NCBI GenBank assembly: GCA_031216915.1
Contig: CM062297.1
Location: forward strand, 545,250,971-545,314,970
Direction of reading: 5' to 3'
Length of the DNA stretch: 64,000 nt
Source of the DNA: Pictodentalium vernedei
Lineage: Eukaryota; Mollusca; Scaphopoda; Dentaliida; Dentaliidae
Position 1 is the stretch's first letter. Each line of letters opens with the position of its first letter. Below the pieces are notes generated by a model, which was not told where the DNA came from, ran no database searches, and saw only the letters and a program-made list of their open reading frames with translations. Positions 21,939-33,325 of the stretch are shown here, in pieces. Both the position numbers and the translations under genes were made by a program.

Positions 21939-22890
21939 ATGGCGAATGCAAATGTAAGAAGACATTTGTCTGAAGCAGAAATATGGCGGGCTGTAGGGAT
22001 AGTGGAACAAGGGTAAACCCATCGCCAGGTTGGTGAAGCCCTTGGTGTGCACCATACGGTGATTTCCAGAGCCTGGGCAAGATTTCAGCAGTATGGCACA
22101 CCAGTCAGACGGCATGGTGGTGGCAGAGACAGGGCAACATCTGCAGCTGAAGACCGGTTTTTGATCATTCAGGTCCGTAGGAACCGCTTTGCCACAGCAA
22201 CCCAGCTTCACAGTGACCTTCAGAATGCATCCGGGGTAAATGTTTCGACGCAGACTATCCGTGCAAGGTTGCACGAAGGTGGCCTCCGTTCGAGAAGACC
22301 ATGTATTCGCATTCAGATGTCCAAGAACCACCGCCAAGCAAGATATGAATGGGCCGGGATCACGTTGGATGGACCAGAGAAGATTGGCGACCTGTCCTTT
22401 TTACAGATGAGTCAAGGTACTGCCAAGACAACACAGATAGACGTTCTAGGGTATGGAGAAGACCAGGGGAGCGATTCCATACAGCCAACATTGCTGAGCA
22501 TGACCGCTGTGGTGGAGCACCAATAATAGTCTGGGGCGCCATCAGCTGGGATGGACGTACAGAGCTCTGTGTCCTTGACCGTGGTACATTGACTGCACAG
22601 CGGTATATTGATGAGATCCTGGGTGTCCTCGTCGAATTGTATGCAGGTGCAGTTGGTCATAGATAACATGCCCGTCCTCATGTTGCGTTGCCCATGCTGT
22701 CCGGGAGTACCGACAGATGGAGGGGATTGAGCGTATGGACTGGCCAGCAAGACCTCAATCCAATCGAACATGTCTGGAAAGAGTTGCAGCTTACAACTGC
22801 AGCCCGTCCAGTCCAACCAAGAAGTGTTCAGGAGCATGGTGCCATGCTGGTCCAAGAATGTAACAACATTCCACAAAGGACCATCTGAAA
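21939..22890 (+). pseudogene. Tc1/mariner-superfamily transposase pseudogene
   Basis: From ATG 21939 the N-terminal helix-turn-helix region reads NVRRHLSEAEIWRAVGIVEQG, a TAA stop at 22014, then RQVGEALGVHHTVISRAW and an RRHGGGRDRATS linker. A single-base loss near 22355 shifts the frame to WTREDWRPVLFTDESRY, with the first catalytic Asp in FTDES. VWRRPGERFH and PIIVWGAISWDGRTEL follow. The second Asp motif is destroyed at about 22660, where a stop precedes ARPH. The third motif survives as DLNPIEHVWKEL at about 22753, after another shift. The protein normally cuts and pastes at TA sites. Terminal repeats were not found by eye. Confidence 0.88.
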
Positions 22891-22899
22891 CCTGACTGG

Positions 22900-23240
22900 A
22901 AGCATGTCAAGCTGTAATTAACAGTAATGGGTCTCATACTCGATATTGAACCCATACCAGTTCGCTCCGACCACTTTTTGGCAAATTTGAAAAATTTCCT
23001 TTTTTACCAATAATATCCAATTTCCATGGTTATCGTATTCAAAAGCTAAAAAATAATGTCAAACACAAACAAAATCTTAATTTCTGTACTTAAATCATTA
23101 AAATCTACACCATTTAATAGTCTCATGGAACTATCCAAAGGGAGGTGGGGATCAGGAACACGCGTCCCTCCAAACGGAGCCTAATAGCAAACAACAATTG
23201 CGCCTTGTAAAACAAAGGTGTCGTGATAACTATGTCGGTA
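22900..23240. other. No recognisable feature
   Basis: Downstream flank of the Tc1 pseudogene; it may include its worn 3' end. Confidence 0.35.
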
Positions 23241-23261
23241 GCAAACTAGGTTGAAATGTCC

Positions 23262-23382
23262 TCCGGGTTCATTGGATATCCACCTGGGTCCATTGGATAT
23301 CCTCATGTTGATGTTTCATTTCCTACTGGAGGTCACCCGGGTTCATTGGATATCCCACATGGGTGCATTGGATATCCACGGC
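23262..23382. repeat. CATTGGATATCC minisatellite
   Basis: CATTGGATATCC occurs four times, each followed by degenerate CACCTGGGT-like spacing. Confidence 0.8.
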
Positions 23383-23383
23383 C

Positions 23384-23670
23384 AAATGACTATTTTAGTC
23401 AATAATTTTATTTTGTGATGATGTGGCTTAAGTAAATAATATCCATTAATGATGATATGGACAAAATAACCCACTGTTGATCTTGATTTAACCTTGTACA
23501 GTGCTGTGCATTTCAGACACGGGGAGTTTTGAATGACTAACCCAGACCTGTTTGAGAGCTGATATTTGCAGGCGAAAAACAAGGTACTCTTTAGTTTGGT
23601 AATGAGAAGTTGTGAAGTTCCCGAAAAGATTGCACCTCGAGTAGAATAACTGTAACGAGACCTGAGCTAT
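23384..23670. repeat. Dispersed repeat, second copy at 37.0 kb
   Basis: Shares blocks in order with 37007-37545: AATGACTATTTT, ATAATTTTATTTTGTG, CAAAATAA, ACAGACCTGTTTG-type phrase, and GAATAACTGTAACGAGACCTG. Spacing differs (the second copy is longer). No coding potential seen. Confidence 0.75.
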
Positions 23671-23679
23671 TTTGATTGT

Positions 23680-24205
23680 TCAAATGTGTCTTTATCTTTC
23701 AGGTTGGCTGACTGCTGCGTATTGTCCCAGCTGGAATCAACGGAGGTGGGGGTGATAATACACAGCATTAAAACCGTGAAGGGATAAATTAAGCAATTAA
23801 TGGAGTGAGCCATCTGTATAGAAAACAATGGTTATCAAATATACTGAACAAAACGTCGAGGATCAAGATACAAGATTAACTGCTGTTTTAATTCATAACA
23901 ATTGCATCTGTTGTTGAATTTAACCAAAGAAAATACGATAGTCTGTACTCTTAGCACCAGAAAGGCTCAAGGCATCACATACCCTTGTCTGTAAATTAAT
24001 TCGCATATGGCACACACAGTACATTTCATATGAAACTTATCAAATTCTCAACGAGTGCGTTGTAATGCCCTTTTTAAGTCTGAATTATTGCTTGACATAA
24101 TGTATTGAACCATTACCCCTTACTTGAAAATAAAATATATTTAGTCCCTTAAAAGTGTCCATATATCTCTAAACAAAAATCAAATTTTCAGTCATTGTTG
24201 GTCAT
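23680..24205. other. No recognisable feature
   Basis: AT-rich, no supported gene. Confidence 0.4.
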
Positions 24206-24210
24206 GTAGC

Positions 24211-24963
24211 CATCATCTTAACTGGTAGAGTGCTGGAAGCCCATATTTGGGCTTTAATCTGAAGTGTAGGTACCATAAATTAACGGCTACACATTCAGTG
24301 GATATACTTCATATAATCTTTCAAGAGAGATTATTTTATCTGTATAGATTTTCCTTGTTATAATTTATGGAAGAGTGCAGGCACTCTCCCATAAATTGGA
24401 ATAAGGCATAGGCATGTGAACAAATGTTGGAGCTCAAACATATAGCTGCTATTGGTCAGTACTGCGCTTAATTATGAAGTGATTCGGCCATTTTTATATC
24501 CCGACGCATGCTTTTGAAGAGTCAATTTTCATCAGCCTTCAAGAAAGTTTCCAAACAATGGTCTGCGTATAACTTTGTTTTCACCACCACCGCCCCTCCG
24601 CCTTTGCGATGTGGTGCTAGTTGCTTCAGCCATATTGCGAATCCAATCATCTTTGGCGTTTTTCAGTCGCTCATAATACGGACGTTTTCTGTTTTGTTTG
24701 GGCGATTTCTATTCGCCCAACAAGGAGATGTCAGGGGCGTTTTCTATCCGCACAAGGAGGACATGTCAAGGGATGGATGTTGTTTGTGTATATATGATGT
24801 AAATACGGTGAAAATTTGTTCAGACATATTATGCATTCAATGTTCTTTGGCTACACTGTTTTTCCAGTGGATATAAATTAATTGATTAAATGGGCAGTGT
24901 AGCCCGCAACAACAGTTGTTGTTAAGAGGCATAAATAATTTAGCACTCTACCAGTTAAATGAT
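24211..24963. mobile_element. Candidate DNA element with ~22-bp terminal inverted repeats
   Basis: The left end ATCATCTTAACTGGTAGAG is complemented by CTCTACCAGTTAAATGAT on the right. Inside is a hairpin AATTTATGG...CCATAAATT (about 24365-24400) and a GCAACAACAGTTGTTG palindrome. The internal 122-codon frame (24508-24876) is His/Pro- and Phe-rich with no domain I recognise. No clear target duplication was seen, so an independent inverted duplication is possible. Confidence 0.4.
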
Positions 24964-25184
24964 ATTTATATGTACACCTAAACTATGCTGCCTGAAAATA
25001 AACTTAATTCAGATCAAACTCTCCGGGTCATATCTGAGTGCTTCTAGGCTTGATTCGTTTTCAACATAATGTTACTTAGAACGAGTTAAATACTGTCAAA
25101 GAAAACATTATTTACTGAAATGACCCACCGCACTTTCTAGACAAAAACTCAGCATGGCAGTTTTTGTTTACACCAGCTTCATTA

Positions 25185-25369
25185 ACATATTTTAAAACGT
25201 TTAGAACATTATTTCTCTGTGGCACAGTATATCAAATTTTCAGGGCTCGGCTCATATATACAACAAAAATACACAACCATCGATGCTAGTTTTGTGGAGG
25301 TTGGACCACACGACGATGAGAATGAAAGCCCAGAAAAATATACTTTAAAAGTGTATTTTTTGAATATGT
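25185..25369 (+). CDS. Candidate orphan exon or gene-end fragment, unknown function
   Basis: An open frame without its own ATG reads KRLEHYFSVAQYIKFSG, continues through LGSYIQQKYTT and DASFVEVGPHDDENESPEKY, and ends TLKVYFLNM-stop. Composition (mixed charges, Tyr/Val/Ile, an acidic patch) looks more protein-like than neighbouring frames. It could be a terminal exon: an ATTTTCAG acceptor-like site lies inside at 25243. It could equally be chance. No homology is recognised. Confidence 0.22.
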
Positions 25370-25669
25370 AAATTGTTAAAATCAAAACTATAATTTTCGG
25401 GATAAAAATGTTATTCATTGTATAGTTTGAAAAAAAACCCCCTAAAAATACACCACAAACTGGAAGTATTAACCCTTTTTGCTCTGTGTGCTATTTGGAA
25501 AATTTCCCCCATATTGTTTCTGTATTCATTCCCCTTGAAGTCTACAGCAGAAGGAGGGAATCCGCATTTGTTTCAGTACAATCAAAGGGCTGTAGTACTT
25601 ATTGGTCTGTTTATTTGTGGTCATCGCCGGGCAGAATTGATGCTTAGCTTGGAGGCATTGCAATAGCCA

Positions 25670-26485
25670 AGTGATGTCACTTTGGCCCTCATACAGTAGT
25701 TTTATTGAGGCATGCCGGTTTGAATCATTATTATGACAAAACCGACCTGCTATACACCCTGGTGGTTTCTTGTTGGCATTTCTTTAGGACATTAATTTGA
25801 GTCATATTCAACTTTTAAACGAACAATATTCATTCTCCATGGTTACGCTGAAATCCTGATTAGTTATCCTTCAAAATGCCACTCCACCAAGTTGGGTATA
25901 AATACAAAAGCAGGAGTAATTTTGAGCTCAAGGGGCAAAGTCGGCTTTATTCACAGAGAATGTTGTAGTGAACGGTATGACAATTAGGAATGGACAATAT
26001 ATACACCTGGAACTTAATTAAGCACCTCCTGTTTTTTTTCACAGTGGTGTTAATAGAAACTGTCATTACTTTCATGCTATTATTTTTCAAATGGCCAAAA
26101 GTGATTGTTTGCAGAAAGAATGGCCTATTGACAAATGGAAGACAGCACAATGATGAGAATATTCAGTATGTTAATGGCGCTAATTACACATATCTGTCAC
26201 TAATGTTTTTGATGGAACCTATGGACCTATTCAATCCAAAATGCACGTCTCTCAAATTTCCATAACAATCACGGTTTGGCCAATACATCGCCACTCTCAC
26301 CTTTCACTATCAGTCTAATACGCGCCTTCCCTGAAAAATAGTTAGTACGTCCTTGATTTAGTCTAGGAGTGTGATTGCCAACATTTTTGAACCGATTAAA
26401 GTAAGTCGAATTGAAGGAGACCTGAAACAGTTTTAGGGTAAGCCTAAACCCATCCCTTTGGTATAAACATACACACAAATAGAAT
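25670..26485. other. No recognisable feature
   Basis: AT-rich; short frames only. Confidence 0.4.
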
Positions 26486-26489
26486 TGCT

Positions 26490-26686
26490 ATGATAATTCT
26501 TACAGCGTATTCTGGTGTTCTCGTGGCAGATCCCACTCATTCTGGTCGGTTTCTTCTGCACCTCTCAAAGTTTGCGGCTTATTTTTAGTGCTGTGCTTCC
26601 GTGATTTGGGACTTGGGGATCTTCCTCGGCGAGGAACACGAAGTGAGTCTTGCAGCCCAGCCATACTACGGTGTCAGCCGGAGACC
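26490..26686 (-). CDS. Candidate terminal exon, unknown function
   Basis: On the minus strand a good 3' splice-site consensus (TTGTTTTTCTTACAG, about 26687-26701) precedes GTCTCCGGCTGACACC. Two frames stay open: one gives SPADTVVWLGCKTHFVFL... and stops after ~39 codons. The other, from an internal ATG, gives a Ser/Arg/Pro-rich ~55-codon peptide (RVPRRGRSPSPKSRKH) with a stop at about 26490. Both cannot be real. The reverse strand also carries a GT donor-like site here, so this is weak. Confidence 0.2.
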
Positions 26687-26704
26687 TGTAAGAAAAACAA
26701 TATT

Positions 26705-27600
26705 TGTATTAAGCGTTGGAATTAAATTTTTGAATCCGTCACAGTGCGACCTTTTTGACAGAAGTGTTCATTCGCGAATTAACAGCAGAAAAACATTAAC
26801 GGTTCAAAAGTCAACTTACCACGAAGTGAAAAATTATTGTTTGTTTATACACTTTTTCAGATAATTTTATTCTGTTAGCTCAGATTTGGGATTGATTGAT
26901 TGTAAGGGAAGAAAGGCGACATGTCTGCATACTTCATAAGTGGCAGGCGAAGGATGAATTATTCCTCACATGGCGGACCCAGCTACATGCCCCTGATATA
27001 ACGGCATATGTCACGTTATTCATTGAGGTGGTCTGATATGAGCAGCTATGTTGTGACGTCATCGTCATGGTGATACGTGATATTAGTGTGTATACGCAGC
27101 GTGTGTTGTTAGGATGCCACGTTTTTCTGTCGCCCATTTGGATTTCCTTGACGTACGTGGTTATTGTGACCACGCACGGAAAGGCTGGGTGACCTCTAAA
27201 ATGGTGGAGATGTGTTCTGTGCTTATATTCGACTGGATAGGAGTACATCTAATTATCGAAAACGTCCTGATAACGACCACAACCAACAACCATAAATTAC
27301 CGAAATTGACCCGATGGCCAATATCTTGCGTAGTACTATAGTGCTACAGGAAAGAGTGACATCTGATATAGTAGGAATGTGTTCTGGTGGTATGGTCCAT
27401 TGAATAAGAGTACATTGAATTACCAGAAAAGAACCCGACAACAACCTGTTTACGTGGCTCAGATTCCCTCCGAATCCTCGTGTTTCATCTACTTTGGCGC
27501 CATTCTGGCTTCTCTCAACCTAGCATTGGATCTAGTCCTAGCTATGTTAGACCCCGCATCGCCCTCAGCTCTCGACCAATCAGATCACTCAGTCTATCTA
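26705..27600. other. No recognisable feature
   Basis: Several frames of up to ~100 codons without recognisable domains. Confidence 0.35.
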
Positions 27601-28300
27601 AGGTTCACCTACTATCACATCATTGTTTGATACAAGGACCCATATAGCTCCTTAAATGAGTCCAAGAGTCAATCGATCAGTGATTGGCTCTGCTCTGAAT
27701 CTTATCGAGCAAATGAGCTATGGAACAAACGCTTAAAAGAGTGATTCCTTGTAGGCCGTTTCGACTCATCTAGGTATCTGGGGGCTACCGGATACCATTG
27801 GTTTGGCGCCGATATGGCTGTGTACAGTTCCTAGCTCTTGGGCTATCCTATAGCCCCCATAGCACTTCAACCACTACAATTGACTTGTCCTCAGTCACCA
27901 CCATCATTCCTATGATCAGCTTCTACTGTGTCTGAGTTTATCTAGAATTACAATTTTCTACCATTACGTCTGATGGAATATAAACACTGTATTTTATCAT
28001 AACCACCCCATAGTCCTGATGGCTCATATACGGATTCTACACCATGCCCTTCATGGCACCTAGTTCCTTTTTGGCTCCTGGAGCATCCCATGGTCCCCAC
28101 GGCCCCTACGAACGAATCCAAGATTCAATCGAAAAGTGACTGGAACAGGCTAGTCTCTGATGACTTGAAACTTAACAAGCAAATGAATTATAGAGCAATC
28201 GTTCGAAAGAGTGACTCCTCGAACGATTCTTTGACTAATCTCGGAAAAACTGGATTCTATAACCACAGACGTATCATAGAAAGAGACTCTGTGAAAGGGA
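27600..28300. repeat. Strongly diverged duplication
   Basis: Phrases such as TCCAAGAGTCAATCGA, AGTGATTGG, GCAAATGAGCTAT, AAAGAGTGATTCC recur about 460 bp downstream as TCCAAGATTCAATCGA, AGTGACTGG, GCAAATGAATTAT, AAAGAGTGACTCC. Order is preserved. Function unknown. Confidence 0.5.
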
Positions 28301-28570
28301 TTCGATGAGCAGTATTCTCTGGGCTTCTGGTACAGTTGTCTCCTTCCCCTCTATTTGCTACTGCCGGTCTTCACTTGGTATAAAACCATGATGTACCATA
28401 TTGCTTAAATTCAGCGGGCACGCAGCACTTTCCACCTTCCGAAGGGTATTACCGTCTCCGGACCCTATGGCGGATTTGGGATGAAGTCCACTACCCTATT
28501 AATAAAATTCCTGAATCAGTTCTGTACTTGTTCATTTTGGTTTACATAGTCAACAGTGGGAGATAAAGCT

Positions 28571-29285
28571 GGGCTCTCACTTTCACGGTTCGGGGTGCCG
28601 GAGGCCCACGGTTTTAATCCGTGATTGTCCCTGGTAAATCCGTACCGTGCCCGTAGACATGACCGTGGTGTTCCGGGATAAACCCTCGCGCTTCCGCCGC
28701 CTTGTTTATTCCGTGGAACGATTTTCAAAATGTTTGAAAATTTCATTTTTTCTGGCACCAACCGTAAGTGACCGTACAAAACCGTTGACACCGGGACACA
28801 ACTGTATCATATCCGTAGGCGATCCGGCATTAACCGTGGTCAGAAATGGGGTCCCGATTGACCGCGTAAAACCCCGGATAGACTACGGATATGCTACGGT
28901 TGTGTTCCGGTGTCTACGGTTATGTTACCGTAACATGACCGTGACATTACCATAGCTACCGCAAAAGAACCGTTGTAGAACAGTAGCATATCCGGAACAC
29001 TGTAGCATGACCGTGAATAACCGGGAGAAACCGTAGGGCAATCGTGGCTTGTCCGTAGCGTTCCGGTGGTGCAGTAGTACAACCTTAGGAAAACCATCAC
29101 ATAACCGTAATAATCCATGGCGAATCCTTGGTACTTCCTTAGCACAAACTTAGTACATCCTAAGCGTTTCCTTTGATCTTCCGTAGGCGCCGTAGAAATA
29201 TTCTACCGTGGCCAAAACACGCCGAATTTTACCACGGTTCAAAACCGTAGCAATCGGGGGGCCAAACTGTGAAAGTGAGAACCCC
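28571..29285. mobile_element. Terminal-inverted-repeat element saturated with CCGT motifs
   Basis: The ends are inverted: GGGCTCTCACTTTCAC on the left; the complement of the right end reads GGGTTCTCACTTTCAC. The inner ends carry CACGGTTTTAATCCGTG on the left and CACGGTT/AACCGTAG on the right. Between them I count at least 20 copies of CCGT on the + strand (mostly CCGTA or CCGTG) in about 650 bp, where 2-3 are expected. No long frame and no clear target duplication were found. It is probably a non-autonomous DNA transposon of unassigned superfamily with subterminal transposase-binding-like repeats. Confidence 0.72.
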
Positions 29286-29346
29286 GCATAACATAAAGTG
29301 TCTTGATATTTAATCACGAGCATATGTTAAATATGTTAAATGTTAA

Positions 29347-29567
29347 CCCTTTACCTAACATGAAATGCAGACGACACTTGCAAAATTCCTGAATAAATCA
29401 TTTTTTGTCTGAAAAACATAGGTCATGACCCCTCATTGGTACGAGCTCGTTCCAAAGAGGGATCATAACCTATGTTTTTGAGACAAAAAATGAAAATATA
29501 ATGAAAATTAATTGGCGATTTTTGAGAATAGCGCTGGCCGGTTTTAAACGTTACGTTGGGTAAAGGG
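29347..29567. mobile_element. Family A piggyBac-type MITE, 221 bp
   Basis: TTAA on both sides (29343-29346, 29568-29571). CCCTTTACC and GGTAAAGGG termini, GCAGACGACACTTGC left subterminal block, GGTCATGACC and GAGCTCGTTCC core. Same orientation as the 44.07-kb copy reversed. The central loop is shortened. Confidence 0.88.
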
Positions 29568-29756
29568 TTAATACAGGGTAAACACGTGATCAAATCATTT
29601 TGTCAACTCAGCAAGCCTCGACAGCTTCCGTAATCACTTCTTTAAAACGCAGGAACAGTATTTTCCTCAATTTTTTCCCCGATTGGGTTATACCGCTGTG
29701 CTCCAATTCCTGTCTCTAAACATCTTCATCTGGACTGGCGTCTTAGTTGTCCACAG

Positions 29757-30021
29757 GCAAGACACTTCATCTCCATTGCCCGCGTGGGGGAGCGGTGGCG
29801 TTGTGTACTAAGGCATACTGCACGTCGATGGTGCACTTGTCTTCAACCAATGCTAACCCTGCTTGTGTGGCGTTGGTACGTTGGGGAGCTGACAGCTGCT
29901 CGTCGTTGCTCGGTGGTTCTCTCCGGGTACTCCGGCTTCCTCCACCCGTAAAACTGTCACGGTCATGATTAGCCATTGTGCATAAATATGTGACCTTAAA
30001 TATCAATAAATAAATAAATAA
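29757..30021 (+). mobile_element. 5'-truncated SINE with target duplication
   Basis: Starts within the common SINE body (GCAAGACACTTCATC), lacking any head, and ends with the type ii tail and (AAAT)n. Perfect 13-bp duplications TAGTTGTCCACAG flank it (29744-29756, 30022-30034). The clean duplication around a headless body shows it was truncated during reverse transcription. Confidence 0.92.
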
Positions 30022-30053
30022 TAGTTGTCCACAGTCACCACCATGTGGAATTA

Positions 30054-30163
30054 ACGGACGTGACAATCATTACTTATTCGACATTTGTCATCAACCGATT
30101 TTATCGGTTGATAACGAATGTCGAATAAGAAACTGGGTATAAGTAACGGGTGTCACGTCCACG
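30054..30163. mobile_element. Family C foldback MITE (GGACGTGACA ends)
   Basis: The ends CGGACGTGACAAT and TGTCACGTCC are inverted, and the core ATCAACCGATTTTATCGGTTGAT is a perfect palindrome. 8-bp duplications TGGAATTA lie at 30046-30053 and 30164-30171. Related copies: 45171-45300 and 59800-59937. The 8-bp duplication points to the hAT superfamily (inference). Confidence 0.82.
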
Positions 30164-30269
30164 TGGAATTACATGTTTCTCATTATGTACTTTCTTTCCA
30201 TACTAGATTTGCTACTTGGACAAATGTCACACACACAGTCGGTCATACAAATTGAAGGTCTGTAGAATA

Positions 30270-31714
30270 CTATTCAAAACAAGTATGGGATATCCAAACA
30301 GATGTTTCGGAAAATGGTATTGGATACGTGTGATTGGACACATCAATATGTTACCAAGTGTGGTGTGGATCATGAATGTCACTGGTCCACGAAAACTACA
30401 GGTTTTTGAAATTTTCGTTTGTACTGGATGGGCTTTTTCGGAGATCTCATCGTTCTTTTTTTGGTATAAACTCGTTCATCAATAGTTTCTGGTCGAAACG
30501 TAACTTTTGAGGTATGCGAAGACTGACACGTCGTGACGAACGTTTACGTGCCGTTGGCATGTTGGAAGCTGGCAACAGACAGACTGCATTGGCTCAAATT
30601 CTCAACGTTACTCAATCGGTGGTTAGCAGGTTGTGGCCACGCTACCGTCAGACAGGCAATGTTGATGACAGACGTCGGTCAAGCCGTCCAAGGGCGACAA
30701 TTGCTAATCGGGATCGTTTCATCCGAACCACAGCATTACGTAACCGCCATCAAAGTGCCTCAGAAATTGGACAGCAGCTGCACCGAGCGACAGATGTACG
30801 CGTCAGTGCTCAGACTATCCGAAATCGCCTACACAACTAGAATTTGTACCCTCGACGACCTCGAATAATTCCACGTTTGCCTGAACGTCATATTGCAGTA
30901 AGGCGTAATTGGTGTGGACCACGATAGCGGTGGGACAATCGTCGGTGGAGCAACGACAGGCGAAACAGAGTGTGGCGGCGGCCGAACGAACGATACCATG
31001 ACGTAACCGCTAGGCAGCACGGTCGTTTTGGTGGTGGATCGGTTATGGTGTGGGGAGGCATAACCATGACAAACAGTACAGCATTGCATGTCACCCAAGG
31101 GCATGCCACAGGGCAGTACTACCGTCGCAACATGTTAGCAGCTCATGTGGTGCCATTTGCGCGACGTCACGGCCATCGATTCATTTTCCAAGATGACAAT
31201 GCAAGAGCACACAGGGCCCGTGTCGCTACAGAGTTCCTCCAGGAGCAAAACATCACTACACTGCCTTGGCCAGCACTAAGTCCAGACCTTTCACCAATCG
31301 AGCACGTCTGTGATATGCTTGGCAGGCGCCTACGATAACACCCCCCACCCCCACCACCACCACCACCACCACCAATGTCCAGGAACTCGCCGCTGCACTG
31401 CAGGAAGAATGGAATAATACCAGTGAAGCTGATATTGGACGTTTGGTGGGGGAGTATGCCACGTCGGATCCGCGCCTGTCCCGCGAACCGAGGAGGATTT
31501 ACAAGGTATTGAGGTCTTGGACCGAATGAAGTAAATTCTCTTCTACAGCTCAGTGCGTAGAATGTGTGCTTGTCAGACACCCAGCTATCGCTGAAATCAT
31601 CATTCACCAGATGCCACAGTGCAATGCCTCAACTGTCTTTTTAATGAAAATATAAAGATATTTATTCATATATCTCACGACGTTTATCAAATATCCCCTA
31701 CTTTTTTTGAATAG
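30270..31714 (+). mobile_element. Tc1/mariner element, 1.45 kb, with terminal inverted repeats
   Basis: Bounded by TA at 30268-30269 and 31715-31716. The left end CTATTCAAAACAAGTATGGG is matched inversely by CCCCTACTTTTTTTGAATAG on the right. It carries the transposase pseudogene described separately. Confidence 0.88.
30514..31530 (+). pseudogene. Tc1/mariner transposase pseudogene missing first catalytic Asp
   Basis: ATG 30514 opens MRRLTRRDERLRAVGMLEAG, then a paired-type helix-turn-helix (QILNVTQSVVSRLWPRY), an RRRSSRPRATI linker and a second DNA-binding helix set ending SAQTIRNRLHN-stop at 30838. Downstream pieces: PERHIAVRRNWCG, then a deletion that removes the (F/W)-S-D-E-S-R-F motif, RVWRRPNERYHDVTARQHGR, SVMVWGGI, FQDDNARAHRARVATEFL (second Asp present), PALSPDLSPIEHVCDML (Glu present), LGRRLR-stop. 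A (CCA)n run entered at 31340-31373. The C terminus continues as NVQELAAALQEEWNN. Loss of the first catalytic residue and the stops make it inactive. Confidence 0.92.
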
Positions 31715-31794
31715 TACACATGATTCGGGCTTGTGAGGGCCCAACATGACTAACTGGGAGTACGGTATCTGTTAATTAAATAAGAAGATGCTAC

Positions 31795-31883
31795 TACTAC
31801 TACTACTACTGCTGCTGCTACTACAACTACTACTACTGCTGCTGCTTACTACTACGGCTACTACTACTACTACTGCTTAATAA

Positions 31884-31929
<46 letters not shown>

Positions 31930-31943
31930 GCTTACTACTACGG

Positions 31944-31975
<32 letters not shown>

Positions 31976-32007
31976 GCTTACTACTACTACTACTACTACT
32001 ACCAATG

Positions 32008-32040
<33 letters not shown>

Positions 32041-32067
32041 TTACTACTACTACTACTGCTGCTGCGT

Positions 32068-32126
<59 letters not shown>

Positions 32127-32127
32127 A

Positions 32128-32169
<42 letters not shown>

Positions 32170-32222
32170 GCTGCAGATTACTACTACTACTACTTACTAC
32201 TACAACTACTACTACTGCTGCT

Positions 32223-32267
<45 letters not shown>

Positions 32268-32337
32268 ACTACTACTACTACTACTTACTACTACAACTAC
32301 TACTACTGCTGCTTACTACTACTACTACTACAACTAC

Positions 32338-32385
<48 letters not shown>

Positions 32386-32475
32386 GCTCTGCTCATTGCT
32401 GCTACTACTACTACTACTTACTACTACAACTACTACTACTACTGCTGCTTACTACTACAACTACTACTACTACCA

Positions 32476-32543
<68 letters not shown>

Positions 32544-32626
32544 TGCTCACTGCTACTACTACTACTACTTACTACTACAACTACTACTACTGATGCTTAC
32601 TACTACTACTAACGCCGCTGCTGCTG

Positions 32627-32671
<45 letters not shown>

Positions 32672-32698
32672 ACTACTACTACTACTACTACTTATTAA

Positions 32699-32733
<35 letters not shown>

Positions 32734-32841
32734 CTACTACTACTCTGCTCACTGCTACTACTACTACTACTTACTACTACAACTACTACTACTGCTGCTT
32801 ACTACTACAACTACAACTAATACTAATACTACTGCTACTAT

Positions 32842-32891
<50 letters not shown>

Positions 32892-32962
32892 TGCTCATAG
32901 CTACTACTACTACTACTACTACTTACTACTACAACTACTACTACTACTGCTTACTACTATTG

Positions 32963-33013
<51 letters not shown>

Positions 33014-33063
33014 ACTACTATTACTACTATTACTACTACTACTACTACTACTACTACTATTAA

Positions 33064-33110
<47 letters not shown>

Positions 33111-33132
33111 ACTACTATTACTACTATTACTA

Positions 33133-33174
<42 letters not shown>

Positions 33175-33178
33175 TTAA

Positions 33179-33222
<44 letters not shown>

Positions 33223-33242
33223 ACTACTATTACTACTATTAA

Positions 33243-33288
<46 letters not shown>

Positions 33289-33300
33289 GGTACTACTACT
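31795..33300. repeat. ~1.5-kb trinucleotide tract, (ACT)n with (AAC)n
   Basis: Almost continuous ACT/CTA repeats interrupted by GCTGCT, CTCTGCTCA and TTACTACTATT variants, plus a clean (AAC)n stretch at 32069-32125. Long frames through it (up to 271 codons of Leu, Thr and Tyr runs) are artefacts. Some longer variants such as CTCTGCTCACTGCTACTACTAC recur, so parts were duplicated as larger blocks. Confidence 0.97.
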
Positions 33301-33325
33301 AACGTGCTTCTATGAAAAGGTTTAC

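Noticed and set aside
24187-24260. Possible tRNA-like sequence (AACTGGTAGAGTGCTGG)
   Set aside because: No acceptable B box follows, and the phrase is explained as part of a terminal inverted repeat.
27114-27341. Similarity between 27.0-27.2 kb and 35.55-35.7 kb (GGTGATACGT, GGATG-CACG phrases)
   Set aside because: Only short scattered matches by eye; not enough to call a repeat without an alignment.
32005-32820. 271-codon open frame of Leu/Thr/Tyr/Asn runs
   Set aside because: Pure consequence of a trinucleotide tract lacking stop codons; all three forward frames behave alike.
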